Below are positions 52,813 through 61,464 of a stretch of 64,000 nucleotides of DNA, in pieces. The stretch comes from Streptomyces rimosus subsp. rimosus (GTDB lineage Bacteria > Actinomycetota > Actinomycetes > Streptomycetales > Streptomycetaceae). The notes below the pieces were generated by a model. The model saw only the letters and a list, made by a program, of their open reading frames with translations. It did not search any database and had not been told where the DNA came from. The stretch spans positions 1-64,000 of the forward strand of contig NZ_JOCQ01000032.1 of assembly GCF_000720725.1 (NCBI RefSeq), written 5' to 3'. Positions within the stretch are counted from its first letter, which is position 1. Each line of letters starts with the position of its first letter. The translations under genes and the position numbers were made by a program.

Positions 52813-53958
52813 CTAGGACCGGCCCCGGTCGTGTTCGGCGAACATGGCGATCAGGCTGTGGGGCGCGTTGTCGCCGTACATCAACTCGTGGAGTTCGGAG
52901 CCCCCGGTGGCGGCCCTGGCGCTACGGGGGAACATGGCCTGCTCGTACTCGGTGAGCGCGGCCTCGGTGTCGTCGGGGCGCGCGGCGAGGGCCTGGGCGA
53001 GTTCGGCGCCGTCGAGCATGGCCAGGTTGGCGCCGCCTTCACCGCTCGGGAGCGCGAGGTGGGCGGCGTCGCCGATCAGGGTCACCCCCGGTACGCGGCC
53101 CCACCGGTGTTCGAGCGGCAGCGTGTTGAGGGGGCGCAGGACGGGGGTGGTGTCGGCGTCGGTGATCAGCGCGGTCAGCTCGGGTGCCCAGCCGTCGAAT
53201 TCGCGCGCGATCCGTGCGGTGGCCGCCGCGGCATCGGTGAAGTGGATCGCAGCGAACCAGTCCTGGGGCCTGGCCAGCGATACGTAGATGTGGAGGGTCC
53301 CGCCCTTTTCCCGGTGGGCCAGGATGCCCTTGCCCGGTGCGAGGGCGAGCAGTGATCCGCCGCCGACCGTGGTCACGGCGGCCGGGTGCCGGGTGTCGGC
53401 ATCGAGCAGGTAGGTCTCGACGACCGACGCGCCGGTGTACTCGGGTGTGGCGGTGGACAGCAGCGGCCGGACCCGTGACCAGGCGCCGTCCGCGCCGACC
53501 AGCAGGGACGTTTCGACGGTGCTGCCGTCGGCGAACGTGACCTCGTGGCGGCCCTCGCCGAGGGCACGGGTACGGCTGACCTTGTACCCCCACCGGACGG
53601 TTTCCGCCGGGAGCGAGTCGAGCAGGACCTGCCGCAGTTCGCCGCGCTGCACCTCGGGACGTCCGCCCGTGCCGTCGTCGGGCCGGTCGTGCAGGACGTC
53701 GCCGTCGCGGCCGAGGACCCGCAGCGACTGGCGGCCCTCCAAAACGAGGCCACGGAACTCGTCCAGCAGATCGGCTGCCTTGAGGGCGAGCTGTCCGTTG
53801 TCGTCGTGGATGTCGAGCATTCCGCCCTGAGAGCGAGCGGTGGGGGAGGCCTCCGCCTCGTAGACCGTGGCCGGTATGCCGTGTACGTGCAGGACGCGGG
53901 CGAGCGTCAGGCCGCCGAGGCCGGCGCCGATGATCGTTACGTGTGTGGGTGTGGTCAT
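52813..53958 (-). CDS. FAD-dependent monooxygenase, TetX-like
   Basis: 381 residues. FAD Rossmann motif VTIIGAGLGGLTLARVLHVH, the TetX-typical SQGGMLDIHDDNGQLAL, the mid-domain LLVGADGAWSRVRP, and the second FAD motif GVTLIGDAAHLALPSGEGGA. Enzymes of this group hydroxylate aromatic polyketides; TetX itself inactivates tetracyclines. Divergent from IS701-type gene 2, with the third ARE-like box between them, so it may share that control. Start at 53958 with GGTGGAAAGG-like sequence on the other strand only; the ribosome site is weak. Confidence 0.88.
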   Translation of the reverse strand: MTTPTHVTIIGAGLGGLTLARVLHVHGIPATVYEAEASPTARSQGGMLDIHDDNGQLALKAADLLDEFRGLVLEGRQSLRVLGRDGDVLHDRPDDGTGGRPEVQRGELRQVLLDSLPAETVRWGYKVSRTRALGEGRHEVTFADGSTVETSLLVGADGAWSRVRPLLSTATPEYTGASVVETYLLDADTRHPAAVTTVGGGSLLALAPGKGILAHREKGGTLHIYVSLARPQDWFAAIHFTDAAAATARIAREFDGWAPELTALITDADTTPVLRPLNTLPLEHRWGRVPGVTLIGDAAHLALPSGEGGANLAMLDGAELAQALAARPDDTEAALTEYEQAMFPRSARAATGGSELHELMYGDNAPHSLIAMFAEHDRGRS

Positions 53959-54121
53959 GGTGGAAAGGTGACAAGCTGCGCTGACGGGCTGCCGACAAGC
54001 GCCGACGACTGCCGACAACGGGCCGACAGAGGGCCGGGCTTCGGGCCCCTGTCGGGGGCCGCGCCCCCTGGTTTCGTGCCGCTCCGGAACTTTGTGAAGT
54101 AGTCCGCGATCCGCCCACCGG

Positions 54122-54150
54122 CTCAAGAAACATAGCGAACGTTCTTTATT
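54122..54150. promoter_or_regulatory. ARE-like box upstream of IS701-type gene 2 (inverted)
   Basis: Read on the minus strand it starts AATAAAGAACGTTCG and continues CTATGTTTCTTGAG. 14 of the first 15 bases equal the box at 50520, and 21 of 29 the afsA/receptor box. Its inner edge is 53 bp from the GTG at 54203, the same distance as for IS701-type gene 1. Confidence 0.6.
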
Positions 54151-54202
54151 GTCGAGCTGTCGCCCGCCTGCCAACCTCTCCCCGGGGGCCAGTCCCTTGT
54201 CC

Positions 54203-55507
54203 GTGCCCACAGCCCGCCGCACCGCCGTTCCGCCGCCTCTCCCCGGGCGGCCGACCAGCACACAGGAGGCGTGGATCGAGGATCTGTGCAGACAGCTTTT
54301 CGTGTCCTTCACCAGGGCGGACCACCACCTCAAGGGTGAGCAGTACGTACGCGGGCTGCTCACCGCCCCCGGCCGCAAGTCCATCCGCAACATCGCCCGC
54401 ACCCTGGAGGACACCGGCGCGGCCCAGCGCCTGCACCACTTCATCTGCAACGCCCCGTGGAACTGGCGCGCCGTCCGCGAGGCCCTGTCGGAGTACCTGG
54501 TGCGGCATGCCCGGCCGCGTTCCTGGGTGGTCCGCCCGATGCTCATCCCCAAGTCCGGTACGAACTCGGTCGGCGTCCACCGTCGCTTCGTCCCCGCCAC
54601 CGGGCAACTGGTCAACGGGCAGCTGGCATACGGCCTCTGGTACGCGGGCCGGTCCCTCGTCGCCCCCGTCGACTGGCGCCTGCACCTGCCCTCACCGGAC
54701 CCCGGATCGTTCGTCCTCAGCGACGAGGGCGTCGCGCGGGTCCTCTCCCTCGCGCGGCGGTCCGCCTGCCCGGACACGGAGGAGCTGCCCCCGGTGGTCT
54801 GGGACAGCCAGATGCACCACGCCGCCGACGTGCTGGGCGCGCTGGCGCCGCTCGGCCTGCCCGTCATGGCCCGTACGCCCGGTTCCCTGCCGCTCCACCT
54901 GGTGGACCGTTACGGCCGGCCGTCCCACCGCGGCGCCCTCACCGCGCAGCGCGTCCTCGCCGCTCCGGAACGTTTCGGCCTGCCCGTGCACAACGTCGCC
55001 CCCGGTGTACGGGCCGTTCTGGCCCGCGTCGCCCCCGCGCGGACCGGGGAGGGCGGAAACGGCGGCGAACTGCTGCTCTATGCCCAGCGGTACGAGGGCC
55101 TTGAGGCGTACGACGGGCAAGGTGCGGGTGACTACGACGGGCGCGGGACGGGTGTCCGCGCGGACTTCTGGCTGACGACGCCCACCCGGAAGGCCCCGGC
55201 CGAACTGCACCTGCTCACCCGGACCGCCGCGCACGTGGCCCGCGACAGTGTCCGTACGGGGGGCCGTACGGGGCTGCGCGACTTCGAGGGGCGGTCGTAC
55301 GACGGCTGGCACCGCCACATGACGCTGGCCTCGGTCGCGTACGTGGTCCAGTCGCTCACCGCGCTCGACGCCGTACGGTCGGCCCGCGAGGCGCAGCGGT
55401 CCCGCACGCCCGCGCCCGCCTACGAGCCCGCGTACGCGCCTGTGCCGCACGCCCCGCACGGGCCCGGCCGGCGCGCATGCGAACTGCCCCTCACCCTCGT
55501 GGGGTGA
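54203..55507 (+). CDS. IS701-type transposase homologue 2
   Basis: 434 residues from the GTG at 54203; the frame is open to 54149 but that start would lie in the box upstream. Core blocks match homologue 1: WIEDLCRQLFVSFTRADHHL, RGLLTAPGRKSIRNIARTLE, QRLHHFICNAPWNWRAVREA, IPKSGTNSVGVHRRFVPATG, RDFEGRSYDGWHRHMTLASV. The two proteins are clear but distant paralogues, so one is not a recent copy of the other. No terminal inverted repeats were noticed. The C-terminus is Pro/Ala/Tyr-rich. Confidence 0.78.
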   Translation: MPTARRTAVPPPLPGRPTSTQEAWIEDLCRQLFVSFTRADHHLKGEQYVRGLLTAPGRKSIRNIARTLEDTGAAQRLHHFICNAPWNWRAVREALSEYLVRHARPRSWVVRPMLIPKSGTNSVGVHRRFVPATGQLVNGQLAYGLWYAGRSLVAPVDWRLHLPSPDPGSFVLSDEGVARVLSLARRSACPDTEELPPVVWDSQMHHAADVLGALAPLGLPVMARTPGSLPLHLVDRYGRPSHRGALTAQRVLAAPERFGLPVHNVAPGVRAVLARVAPARTGEGGNGGELLLYAQRYEGLEAYDGQGAGDYDGRGTGVRADFWLTTPTRKAPAELHLLTRTAAHVARDSVRTGGRTGLRDFEGRSYDGWHRHMTLASVAYVVQSLTALDAVRSAREAQRSRTPAPAYEPAYAPVPHAPHGPGRRACELPLTLVG

Positions 55508-55538
55508 CGGGCAGCCGCGCAGACCGGTTACGGGCCGG

Positions 55539-55889
55539 TCAGCCGCCGAACGTCCAGCTCAGCGAGCCGTCGGCGGTGGCCAGCGTGGCCAGGATGATCA
55601 GGTCGGCGGCGCCGAGGGCCATGCCGAGCATGGCGCGGGCGCGCCGGGTGGTGTGGCGTGCCAGGGCCAGCGCACCGAGTACGAGGGCGCAGGGGCCGAG
55701 GATCACGTTGGCGACCAGGGTGCCGACGAGGCCGAGCACGAACGCGGCCACGGCCATGCCGTCGGCCTGCCCGAAGGGCGTTTTGCCCTGCGCGGGCTTC
55801 GGGTCGGCGGACGATTCGGTGTCGGTCTTGGCCTCGGTCTTGGTCTCGGGCTTTGTGTCGTGCTTGCTGCCGGTGATGAGGGTGGTCAT
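55539..55889 (-). CDS. DUF4190 membrane protein
   Basis: 116 residues. A Lys/Thr/Glu-rich cytoplasmic start of about 40 residues (KPETKTEAKTDTE) is followed by two helices typical of DUF4190: GMAVAAFVLGLVGTLVANVI and ALGALALARH with MLGMALGAADLIILATLA. Overlaps the upstream small membrane gene by 4 bp. Confidence 0.85.
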   Translation of the reverse strand: MTTLITGSKHDTKPETKTEAKTDTESSADPKPAQGKTPFGQADGMAVAAFVLGLVGTLVANVILGPCALVLGALALARHTTRRARAMLGMALGAADLIILATLATADGSLSWTFGG

Positions 55890-56059
55890 CGGGACGCTCC
55901 CTCGCTGTGGGTGGTGTGGTGGCGGCGCTCGCGAATGGTGAAGACGAGCAGCCAGCAACCGATGGCCGCTGCCGCGATGATCGTGACGGGGACCGGGAGA
56001 TGTGCCGCGGTACCCACCACAATCCCCAGCAGGAGGAGGGCTGCGACAAGGAAGAGCAT
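55886..56059 (-). CDS. 57-residue two-helix membrane protein
   Basis: MLFLVAALLLLGIVVGTAAH and TIIAAAAIGCWLLVFTI are two membrane helices; the tail is basic and His-rich (RERRHHTTHSEGASR). GGAAAGGCAG precedes the ATG at 56059; the open frame upstream of it is not hydrophobic. Stop overlaps the DUF4190 start (ATGA). Likely controlled by the divergent FabR-like regulator. Confidence 0.75.
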   Translation of the reverse strand: MLFLVAALLLLGIVVGTAAHLPVPVTIIAAAAIGCWLLVFTIRERRHHTTHSEGASR

Positions 56060-56132
56060 GATCTGCCTTTCCGATTCGGAGGACAGTTGTTCACTCAGTA
56101 CCTGGGTTCCCAGTGTAGGGGTGGAGAAACTC

Positions 56133-56150
56133 AGAGAACGGTTGTTTACT
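56133..56150. promoter_or_regulatory. FabR/DesT-type operator
   Basis: AGAGAACGGTTGTTTACT, an 18-bp imperfect palindrome ending 7 bp before the TetR ATG. It closely resembles the AGTGAAC-N4-GTTNACT boxes bound by FabR/DesT-type regulators of unsaturated fatty acid genes. Autoregulation and control of the divergent membrane genes are likely. Confidence 0.65.
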
Positions 56151-56157
56151 GGATGAC

Positions 56158-56808
56158 ATGAGTCACAGTGAGACCGTCGGAGTCCGCCAGGCCCAGAAGC
56201 AGCGCACCCGGCAGGCCCTGCTCGACGCGGCACTGGGCCTGCTGGAGGAACAGAGCCTGAGCAGCATGGGGTTGCGCGAGGTGACCCGCGCGGTCGGCGT
56301 CGCGCCCACGGCCTTCTACCGGCACTTCCGTGATCTGGGGGAGCTCGGAGTCGCCCTGGTCCAGGAGTCGTTGGCCAGCCTGCACGCGACGGTGCGGGCG
56401 GTCCTGGCGGAGCAGGCCGGCGCGGAGGAGCGGATCGACCACACGGTGGCGGTCGTTGAGCGGTACGTACGGGAACACCCCGCGCACGTCCGGTTCATCG
56501 CGCGCGAACGGCACGGTGGCGTACGGGCCGTACGCCAGGCCATAGCAGGCGAGCTGGACCGCTTCGCCACGGAGGTTGCGGCGGCGCTCAAGGTGCAGCC
56601 GGTGTCGGTTGGTTGGAGCGACGAAGACGTCCGGATGCTGGCCGAGTTGTATGTGGACCGGCTCGTGATGACGGCCTCGGCGTTCCTGGACGTGAGTGAC
56701 GGGGAGGGCGAGGACTCGGAGCGGTGGCGGGCGGTCGCTCGAACTGCGCGTAGGCAGCTGCGTCTTATCAGCGTGGGGCGTCGGCATTGGCATGATGCCG
56801 TTTCCTGA
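56158..56808 (+). CDS. TetR-family regulator, FabR-like
   Basis: 216 residues. The HTH block (QAQKQRTRQALLDAALGLLE, SSMGLREVTRAVGVAPTAFY, RHFRDLGELGVALVQESL) is the FabR/DesT pattern. These repressors sense the acyl-CoA or phospholipid state and adjust desaturase genes. No desaturase is nearby; the divergent genes are small membrane proteins. Confidence 0.87.
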   Translation: MSHSETVGVRQAQKQRTRQALLDAALGLLEEQSLSSMGLREVTRAVGVAPTAFYRHFRDLGELGVALVQESLASLHATVRAVLAEQAGAEERIDHTVAVVERYVREHPAHVRFIARERHGGVRAVRQAIAGELDRFATEVAAALKVQPVSVGWSDEDVRMLAELYVDRLVMTASAFLDVSDGEGEDSERWRAVARTARRQLRLISVGRRHWHDAVS

Positions 56809-56926
56809 TCGGTGTTTGGCCGTCGCTGATCAATTGGTGGCGTAGCTAAGTCATTTGGCTCAATTGTCAGTGGGTGGGTCTAGCGTTTGCCGTGTCAGGA
56901 CTACGCGAGTAGCGGAGGCGGGAGCG

Positions 56927-57739
56927 ATGACGGTCGGCAATTCCGAACCACCGATGGCGTGGCGGTACTGCGGCAATCAAATCAAGCTCTGGCGCACACA
57001 TGCGCAGGTGAGCCGGGAGGAGTTGGCCAAGGAGGTCGGATACTCGGCGGAGTACGTGAAGTCGATGGAGCAAGGGAGGCGAAAGCCGACCAATCTGCTC
57101 CTACTCGTAGCCGACCAAGTGTGCCGGGCACAGGGGATGCTGCTGGCGGCGGAGGAGTATCTACAGCCCGAAAAGTTCGCCTCGTATTCGGCGGATTACA
57201 TGCTGTACGAGGTCGACGCGATTGCCCTGCGGTTCTACCAGGCTCTGCTGGTGCCAGGTCTGCTCCAGACCGAGGCGTACGCACGGAGTCTCATCGTCGG
57301 GCATTGGCCGCCGCTGGATGACGCGACGATCGAGAAGCGCATCAAGTCGCGTATCGAACGTCAGTCGTTGCTGGACAAGACGACCACGGCGTTCAGCTTC
57401 GTGATCAGCGAGGGGGTGCTCACGAACCCCATCGCGAGCGAGGAGGAGCACAAGGAGCAGTTGCTCCGGATTCTGGAGTGCGGGGAACGGCGCAACGTGG
57501 ACATCCAAGTCCTGCTGGCTGGCAAGCGGGCCAATCCAGCTCTGGCCGGTCCGTTCGTCCTGCTGGAGACTGCAGAGCACGAGCAGCTCGTCTACCAGGA
57601 GGGCCAACTCGGCTCGGCTCTGAGCAACGATGCGGAGCGCGTGAGCACCATCAGCCAGCGATGGGCCAAGCTCGTCCAGCTCGCGCTTGACCCGATGGAG
57701 ACGGCTCGGTTCATCAAGGAGTTGGTCGAGAAGCTATGA
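56927..57739 (+). CDS. XRE-family regulator with DUF5753 (WhiJ-like)
   Basis: 270 residues: HTH (IKLWRTHAQVSREELAKEVG, YSAEYVKSMEQGRR) then DUF5753 with FYQALLVPGLLQTEAYARSL, EKRIKSRIERQSLLDK and VDIQVLLAGKRANPALAGPF. Start at 56927 behind GGAGGCGGGAG. The stop overlaps the DUF397 start by 4 bp. Codon use is less GC-rich than neighbours (CAA, GTA, TCG mixed), a sign of a different history from the pair at 11-13 kb. Confidence 0.9.
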   Translation: MTVGNSEPPMAWRYCGNQIKLWRTHAQVSREELAKEVGYSAEYVKSMEQGRRKPTNLLLLVADQVCRAQGMLLAAEEYLQPEKFASYSADYMLYEVDAIALRFYQALLVPGLLQTEAYARSLIVGHWPPLDDATIEKRIKSRIERQSLLDKTTTAFSFVISEGVLTNPIASEEEHKEQLLRILECGERRNVDIQVLLAGKRANPALAGPFVLLETAEHEQLVYQEGQLGSALSNDAERVSTISQRWAKLVQLALDPMETARFIKELVEKL

Positions 57740-57924
57740 GCGGACGCTTGGTGTGGTTTAAGTCGAGCTACAGCAGTACTGACGGCGGCGAATGCGTAGA
57801 GATATCCACCGCCCCGGACGCTATTCACGTCCGGGATTCGAAGCACCCACGCGGCCCCCAGATCGCCTTCGGGGCCGCCGCCTGGACCACATTCCTCGCG
57901 TACGCGCGCGACCGTTCGGCGTGA
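57736..57924 (+). CDS. DUF397 domain protein
   Basis: 62 residues: LVWFKSSYSSTDGGECVEIS, then IHVRDSKHPRGPQIAFGAAA and WTTFLAYAR. ATGA overlap with the XRE gene implies translational coupling. Its 3' half lies antisense to the end of the rhomboid-like gene (104-bp overlap). Confidence 0.88.
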   Translation: MSGRLVWFKSSYSSTDGGECVEISTAPDAIHVRDSKHPRGPQIAFGAAAWTTFLAYARDRSA

Positions 57925-58531
57925 GGGGGTAACACGCCAGCCCCAGCAGCGCAGCCGACAGGTGGCCGATGTCGGTGAAGGTGAGGTTGTCGAAGAGGGG
58001 GATCGCGTAGAAGACGAGGACGCCTGCGGCGTAGACGTAGCGGAGGGGGTGCCAGGGGAGGCGGTACGTCAGGACGGCGATGACGCCGGCCAGTGCGTAG
58101 CTGACGCCGACGTCCAGCGTGTTGACGGCGGAGTGCGGCGCCGCGTCCGTGTGGATGGCGAGGGCGAGGACGCCTTCACTCAGATACGTGGCGCCGATAT
58201 GGGCTACGCCCATGACCGCCAGCCAGCGGCGGGTGCCGAGCCAGCGTTCGGCGGGGACGTGGAAGATGTTGAAGAGGATGAAGTAGAGGGGCCAGCCGCC
58301 GCCGTCGAGCCAGAGGGCGCTGGTAAGCAGTACCCGGCCGGGTGAGAACAGCAGGTTGTGGATGTTGGTGGAGCGGCGTTGCAGGACGTGCTCCAGGGTG
58401 TCGGGCGTCAGGTGGTGCACGATCACCGACGTGCCGAAGAGGATCGCGAGCCAGATGAACGTGCCGGGGGCTCGGCGTACGTAAGACCAGACCGCGCGGG
58501 CCAGGGCGGCCGGGCGGAGCGAATCCCTCAT
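57821..58531 (-). CDS. rhomboid-like membrane protein
   Basis: 236 residues, about six helices. The rhomboid Ser is likely S144 (LDVGVSYALAG) and the catalytic His H190 (DIGHLSAALLG) in the last helix; HVPAERWLGTRRWLAVMGVA holds a loop between helices. The GxSG motif is degenerate (GVSY), so proteolysis is uncertain. The C-terminus is basic. Its last 104 bp overlap the DUF397 gene on the opposite strand. Confidence 0.82.
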   Translation of the reverse strand: MRDSLRPAALARAVWSYVRRAPGTFIWLAILFGTSVIVHHLTPDTLEHVLQRRSTNIHNLLFSPGRVLLTSALWLDGGGWPLYFILFNIFHVPAERWLGTRRWLAVMGVAHIGATYLSEGVLALAIHTDAAPHSAVNTLDVGVSYALAGVIAVLTYRLPWHPLRYVYAAGVLVFYAIPLFDNLTFTDIGHLSAALLGLACYPLTPNGRARTRGMWSRRRPRRRSGGRVGASNPGRE

Positions 58532-58796
58532 GGCGCATGTATACGCCACGGTGCGCGACGCGCCGTATCGGGTGAGGGTCGTACGGCGCGTGTGGCGCAG
58601 AACACAGGAATGGCTGAAATAACCGGGGACGCCCTCCCCGTTTAACCGGGTGTCCGACTGAAGCGGGGGATCACTCCCCGCTTACCGGACCACCGCCTTC
58701 CGGGCCCGCCCCGGATACGCGACCCGGATGCGCGACTCGGATACGAAGCGACGCGCCGAAGAAGAGACGCGACGAAGACGAAAGGAACGTGCCGAC

Positions 58797-59465
58797 ATGA
58801 CCGCCACCCGGTCCCGCACCCGCGCCCCCGGCGCATGCGCGGCGACGCCCCCGCACCGGCTGCGGGCGGACGCGCTGCGCAACCGGGAGCGGATCATCGG
58901 GGCGGCGCGTGAAGCGATGGTCGAGTTCGGGGCGGAGATCCCGCTCGATGAAATCGCTCGACGCGCCGGGGTCGGCAATGCGACGCTCTACCGTCACTTC
59001 CCGGATCGCCTGGATTTGATCCACCACGTCACGCTCTCCGTCATGGACCGCACCGCGGACAAGGCGGAGACCGCGCTCACCGAGGAGCCCGACGCCTTCC
59101 AGGCGTTGCGGCGTTTCGTGTTCGCGGCGGTCGAGGAGCGGATCGGGGCCCTGTGCCCGCTGCTCTCGGACGGCGTCGACAAGGACCACCCTGATCTGCT
59201 CGCAGCGCGCGGGCGCCTGGAGGGGGCCGTCGAGGCCCTGATGGGTGCCGCGCGCGACAGCGGCCAGCTGCGTACCGACATCGCCGTCGGTGACCTGATG
59301 GTCGCGCTGACTCAACTTACGCGCCCGCTGCCTGGAAGCGGGTGTACGGACTTCGACCGGTTCGTGTACCGGCACCTGCTGCTGTTCCTCGACGGACTGC
59401 GGGCGCCGGCGCGCTCTGAACTGCCCGGTTGCGCGGCCACGCTGGAGGACCTCCGGCACGGCTAG
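58797..59465 (+). CDS. TetR-family regulator
   Basis: 222 residues. HTH: RADALRNRERIIGAAREAMV, GAEIPLDEIARRAGVGNATL, YRHFPDRLDLI. A TetR_C-type domain follows. AAAGGAA precedes the ATG at 58797. It is followed by a same-strand MFS multidrug exporter, which it probably represses. Confidence 0.87.
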   Translation: MTATRSRTRAPGACAATPPHRLRADALRNRERIIGAAREAMVEFGAEIPLDEIARRAGVGNATLYRHFPDRLDLIHHVTLSVMDRTADKAETALTEEPDAFQALRRFVFAAVEERIGALCPLLSDGVDKDHPDLLAARGRLEGAVEALMGAARDSGQLRTDIAVGDLMVALTQLTRPLPGSGCTDFDRFVYRHLLLFLDGLRAPARSELPGCAATLEDLRHG

Positions 59466-59861
59466 GGGACCACACGGGGGAAACGGAGAAACACGGGGGA
59501 ACTCGGGGAACCACGGGGGAACACGGGGGATCGAGACCCGGCCGGGGCGGCCCGGCGGGGGCATTGACGCTGATCACGGGATGACGGAAGGCCGCTGCAC
59601 GACTCCGGCCCACCCGGCCGGAAATCGCTGCCATCCGATCGCCGCCCGATCGCCATCCGATCGCCGCCCGATCACCGGCTTTCGCGAGCCCTGGCACAGC
59701 CGGTCCCGCCCGGCCATATCCCAAGCCGCTCAACGCCCGATCAACACACGTTCAACAGCAAATCAACACCACAACGGCACCGACCTTCTCACTTACGAAC
59801 ACCGCACCGGCTCACGCCCACGTCCCGCTGCTCGCTCACGCACCACTAGGTGGACCCACCC
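59466..59861. other. 396-bp gene-free interval with tandem repeats
   Basis: Between the TetR and MFS genes. 59466-59535 has a 12-14-bp repeat around ACACGGGGGAAC (about five copies). 59633-59680 has four 11-bp copies near CCGATCGCCGC. The final 100 bp are relatively AT-rich and should hold the MFS promoter and operator. No small gene could be supported. Confidence 0.6.
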
Positions 59862-61397
59862 ATGTCTGAATCGGCCACGAACGTCGATCCCCGGCGCTGG
59901 AAAGCGCTCATATTCATCGCCCTGGCGCAGCTCATGGTCGTGCTCGACGCGACGATCGTGAACATCGCGCTGCCCTCCGCCCAGGCCGACCTCGGCATCT
60001 CCGATGCCAACCGGCAGTGGGTCATCACGGCGTACGCCCTCGCCTTCGGCGGCCTGCTGCTGTTCGGCGGGCGGCTCGCCGACCTGATGGGCCGCAAGCG
60101 GACCTTCATCATCGGCCTGGTCGGCTTCGCGCTGGCCTCCGCCCTCGGCGGCGCCGCGTCCAACGAGGGCGTCCTGCTCGGCGCCCGCGCCCTCCAGGGC
60201 GTCTTCGGCGCGCTGCTGGCGCCGTCGGCGCTGTCGCTGCTCGCGGTGACGTTCACCGAGGCGCGGGAGCGGGCCAAGGCGTTCGGCATCTTCGGTGCCA
60301 TCGCCGGTGGCGGCGGTGCCGTCGGCCTGATCCTCGGCGGCGTGCTGACCGAGTACATGAACTGGCGCTGGACCTTCTTCGTCAACATCCCGTTCGCCGT
60401 GATCGCGGCCGCCGGCGCGCTGCTGGTGATCCGCGAGCCCGCCGGCAGCCGTAACCCGTCCCGCCTGGACGTGCCCGGCGTCATCCTGGCCACCCTCGGC
60501 CTGGTGTCCCTGGTCTACGGCTTCACGCGCGCCGAGTCCGACGGCTGGGGCGCCGGGATGACCATCGGCCTGTTCGTGGCCGCGGCCGTGCTGCTCGCCG
60601 CGTTCGTGCTGGTCGAGTCGAAGGTCAAGTCCCCGCTGCTGCCGCTGCGGGTGCTCACCGACCGCAACCGCGCCGGCGTCTACACGTCGCTGGGCCTGGC
60701 CGTCATCGGCATGTTCGGTCTGTTCCTGTTCCTGACGTACTACATGCAGATTGTGAAGGGCTACACGCCGGTCACGACCGGTCTGGCCTTCCTGCCGATG
60801 ATCGTCGGTATGATCACCGGCTCGACGCAGATCGGCGCCCGGCTGATGACCCGCGTCCGGCCGCGGCTGCTGATGGCCCCGGGCTTCCTGCTCGCCGCCG
60901 TCGGCATGTTCCTGCTGACCCACATCGGCCTGGACACGTCCTACCCGGCGCTGATCCTGCCCGCCTTCCTGCTGCTCGGCCTCGGCATGGGTACGGCCTT
61001 CATGCCCGCCATGTCGCTCGCCACGCACGGCGTGCAGCCGCGGGACGCGGGTGTCGCCTCGGCGATGGTCAACACCTCGCAGCAGGTGGGCGGCGCGATC
61101 GGCACCGCCCTGCTGAACACCATCGCGGCCAGCGCCACCACCGCGTACGCCACCTCGCACGCGAAGTCCGCGCCCTCGGTGGACCTGCTGAAGCTGGAGT
61201 CGATGGTGCACGGCTACACCGCCGCGATCTGGTGGGCGGTCGGCATCCTGGCCGTCGCCGCGGCCATCGCCTTCACCATGGTCACCACCGGCAGCCAGGG
61301 CGGCAACGGACCGGTCGCCCGCTCCGGCGACGGTGCGGACGCGGAGGCGGGTGCCGACGCGGAGGCGGATGTGCCGATTCCGGTCATGGCGCACTGA
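59862..61397 (+). CDS. MFS transporter, DHA2 (EmrB/QacA) family
   Basis: 511 residues, 14 membrane segments expected. Motif D1-like LMVVLDATIVNIALPSAQAD, motif A GGRLADLMGRKRTF, and motif C-like segment GAIAGGGGAVGLILGGVLTE are intact. Drug/proton antiporter with likely export of toxic or self-made compounds. An acidic C-terminal tail (DGADAEAGADAEADV). AGGTGG lies 8 nt before the ATG at 59862. Confidence 0.93.
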   Translation: MSESATNVDPRRWKALIFIALAQLMVVLDATIVNIALPSAQADLGISDANRQWVITAYALAFGGLLLFGGRLADLMGRKRTFIIGLVGFALASALGGAASNEGVLLGARALQGVFGALLAPSALSLLAVTFTEARERAKAFGIFGAIAGGGGAVGLILGGVLTEYMNWRWTFFVNIPFAVIAAAGALLVIREPAGSRNPSRLDVPGVILATLGLVSLVYGFTRAESDGWGAGMTIGLFVAAAVLLAAFVLVESKVKSPLLPLRVLTDRNRAGVYTSLGLAVIGMFGLFLFLTYYMQIVKGYTPVTTGLAFLPMIVGMITGSTQIGARLMTRVRPRLLMAPGFLLAAVGMFLLTHIGLDTSYPALILPAFLLLGLGMGTAFMPAMSLATHGVQPRDAGVASAMVNTSQQVGGAIGTALLNTIAASATTAYATSHAKSAPSVDLLKLESMVHGYTAAIWWAVGILAVAAAIAFTMVTTGSQGGNGPVARSGDGADAEAGADAEADVPIPVMAH

Positions 61398-61409
61398 GCG
61401 CACACGAAC

Positions 61410-61438
61410 GGGCCTGTGGCCGCCCCGGCCACAGGCCC
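61410..61438. terminator. bidirectional terminator
   Basis: Perfect 13-bp stem GGGCCTGTGGCCG / CGGCCACAGGCCC with a 3-nt loop, 13 bp after the MFS stop and 27 bp from the convergent MarR stop. Confidence 0.85.
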
Positions 61439-61464
61439 CTACGGCGCCGGCCTGCCCTTGCTCC

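Noticed and set aside
49010..55507. A composite transposon bounded by the two IS701-type genes
   Set aside because: The two genes are distant paralogues without visible terminal repeats, and the genes between them have independent, intact structures.
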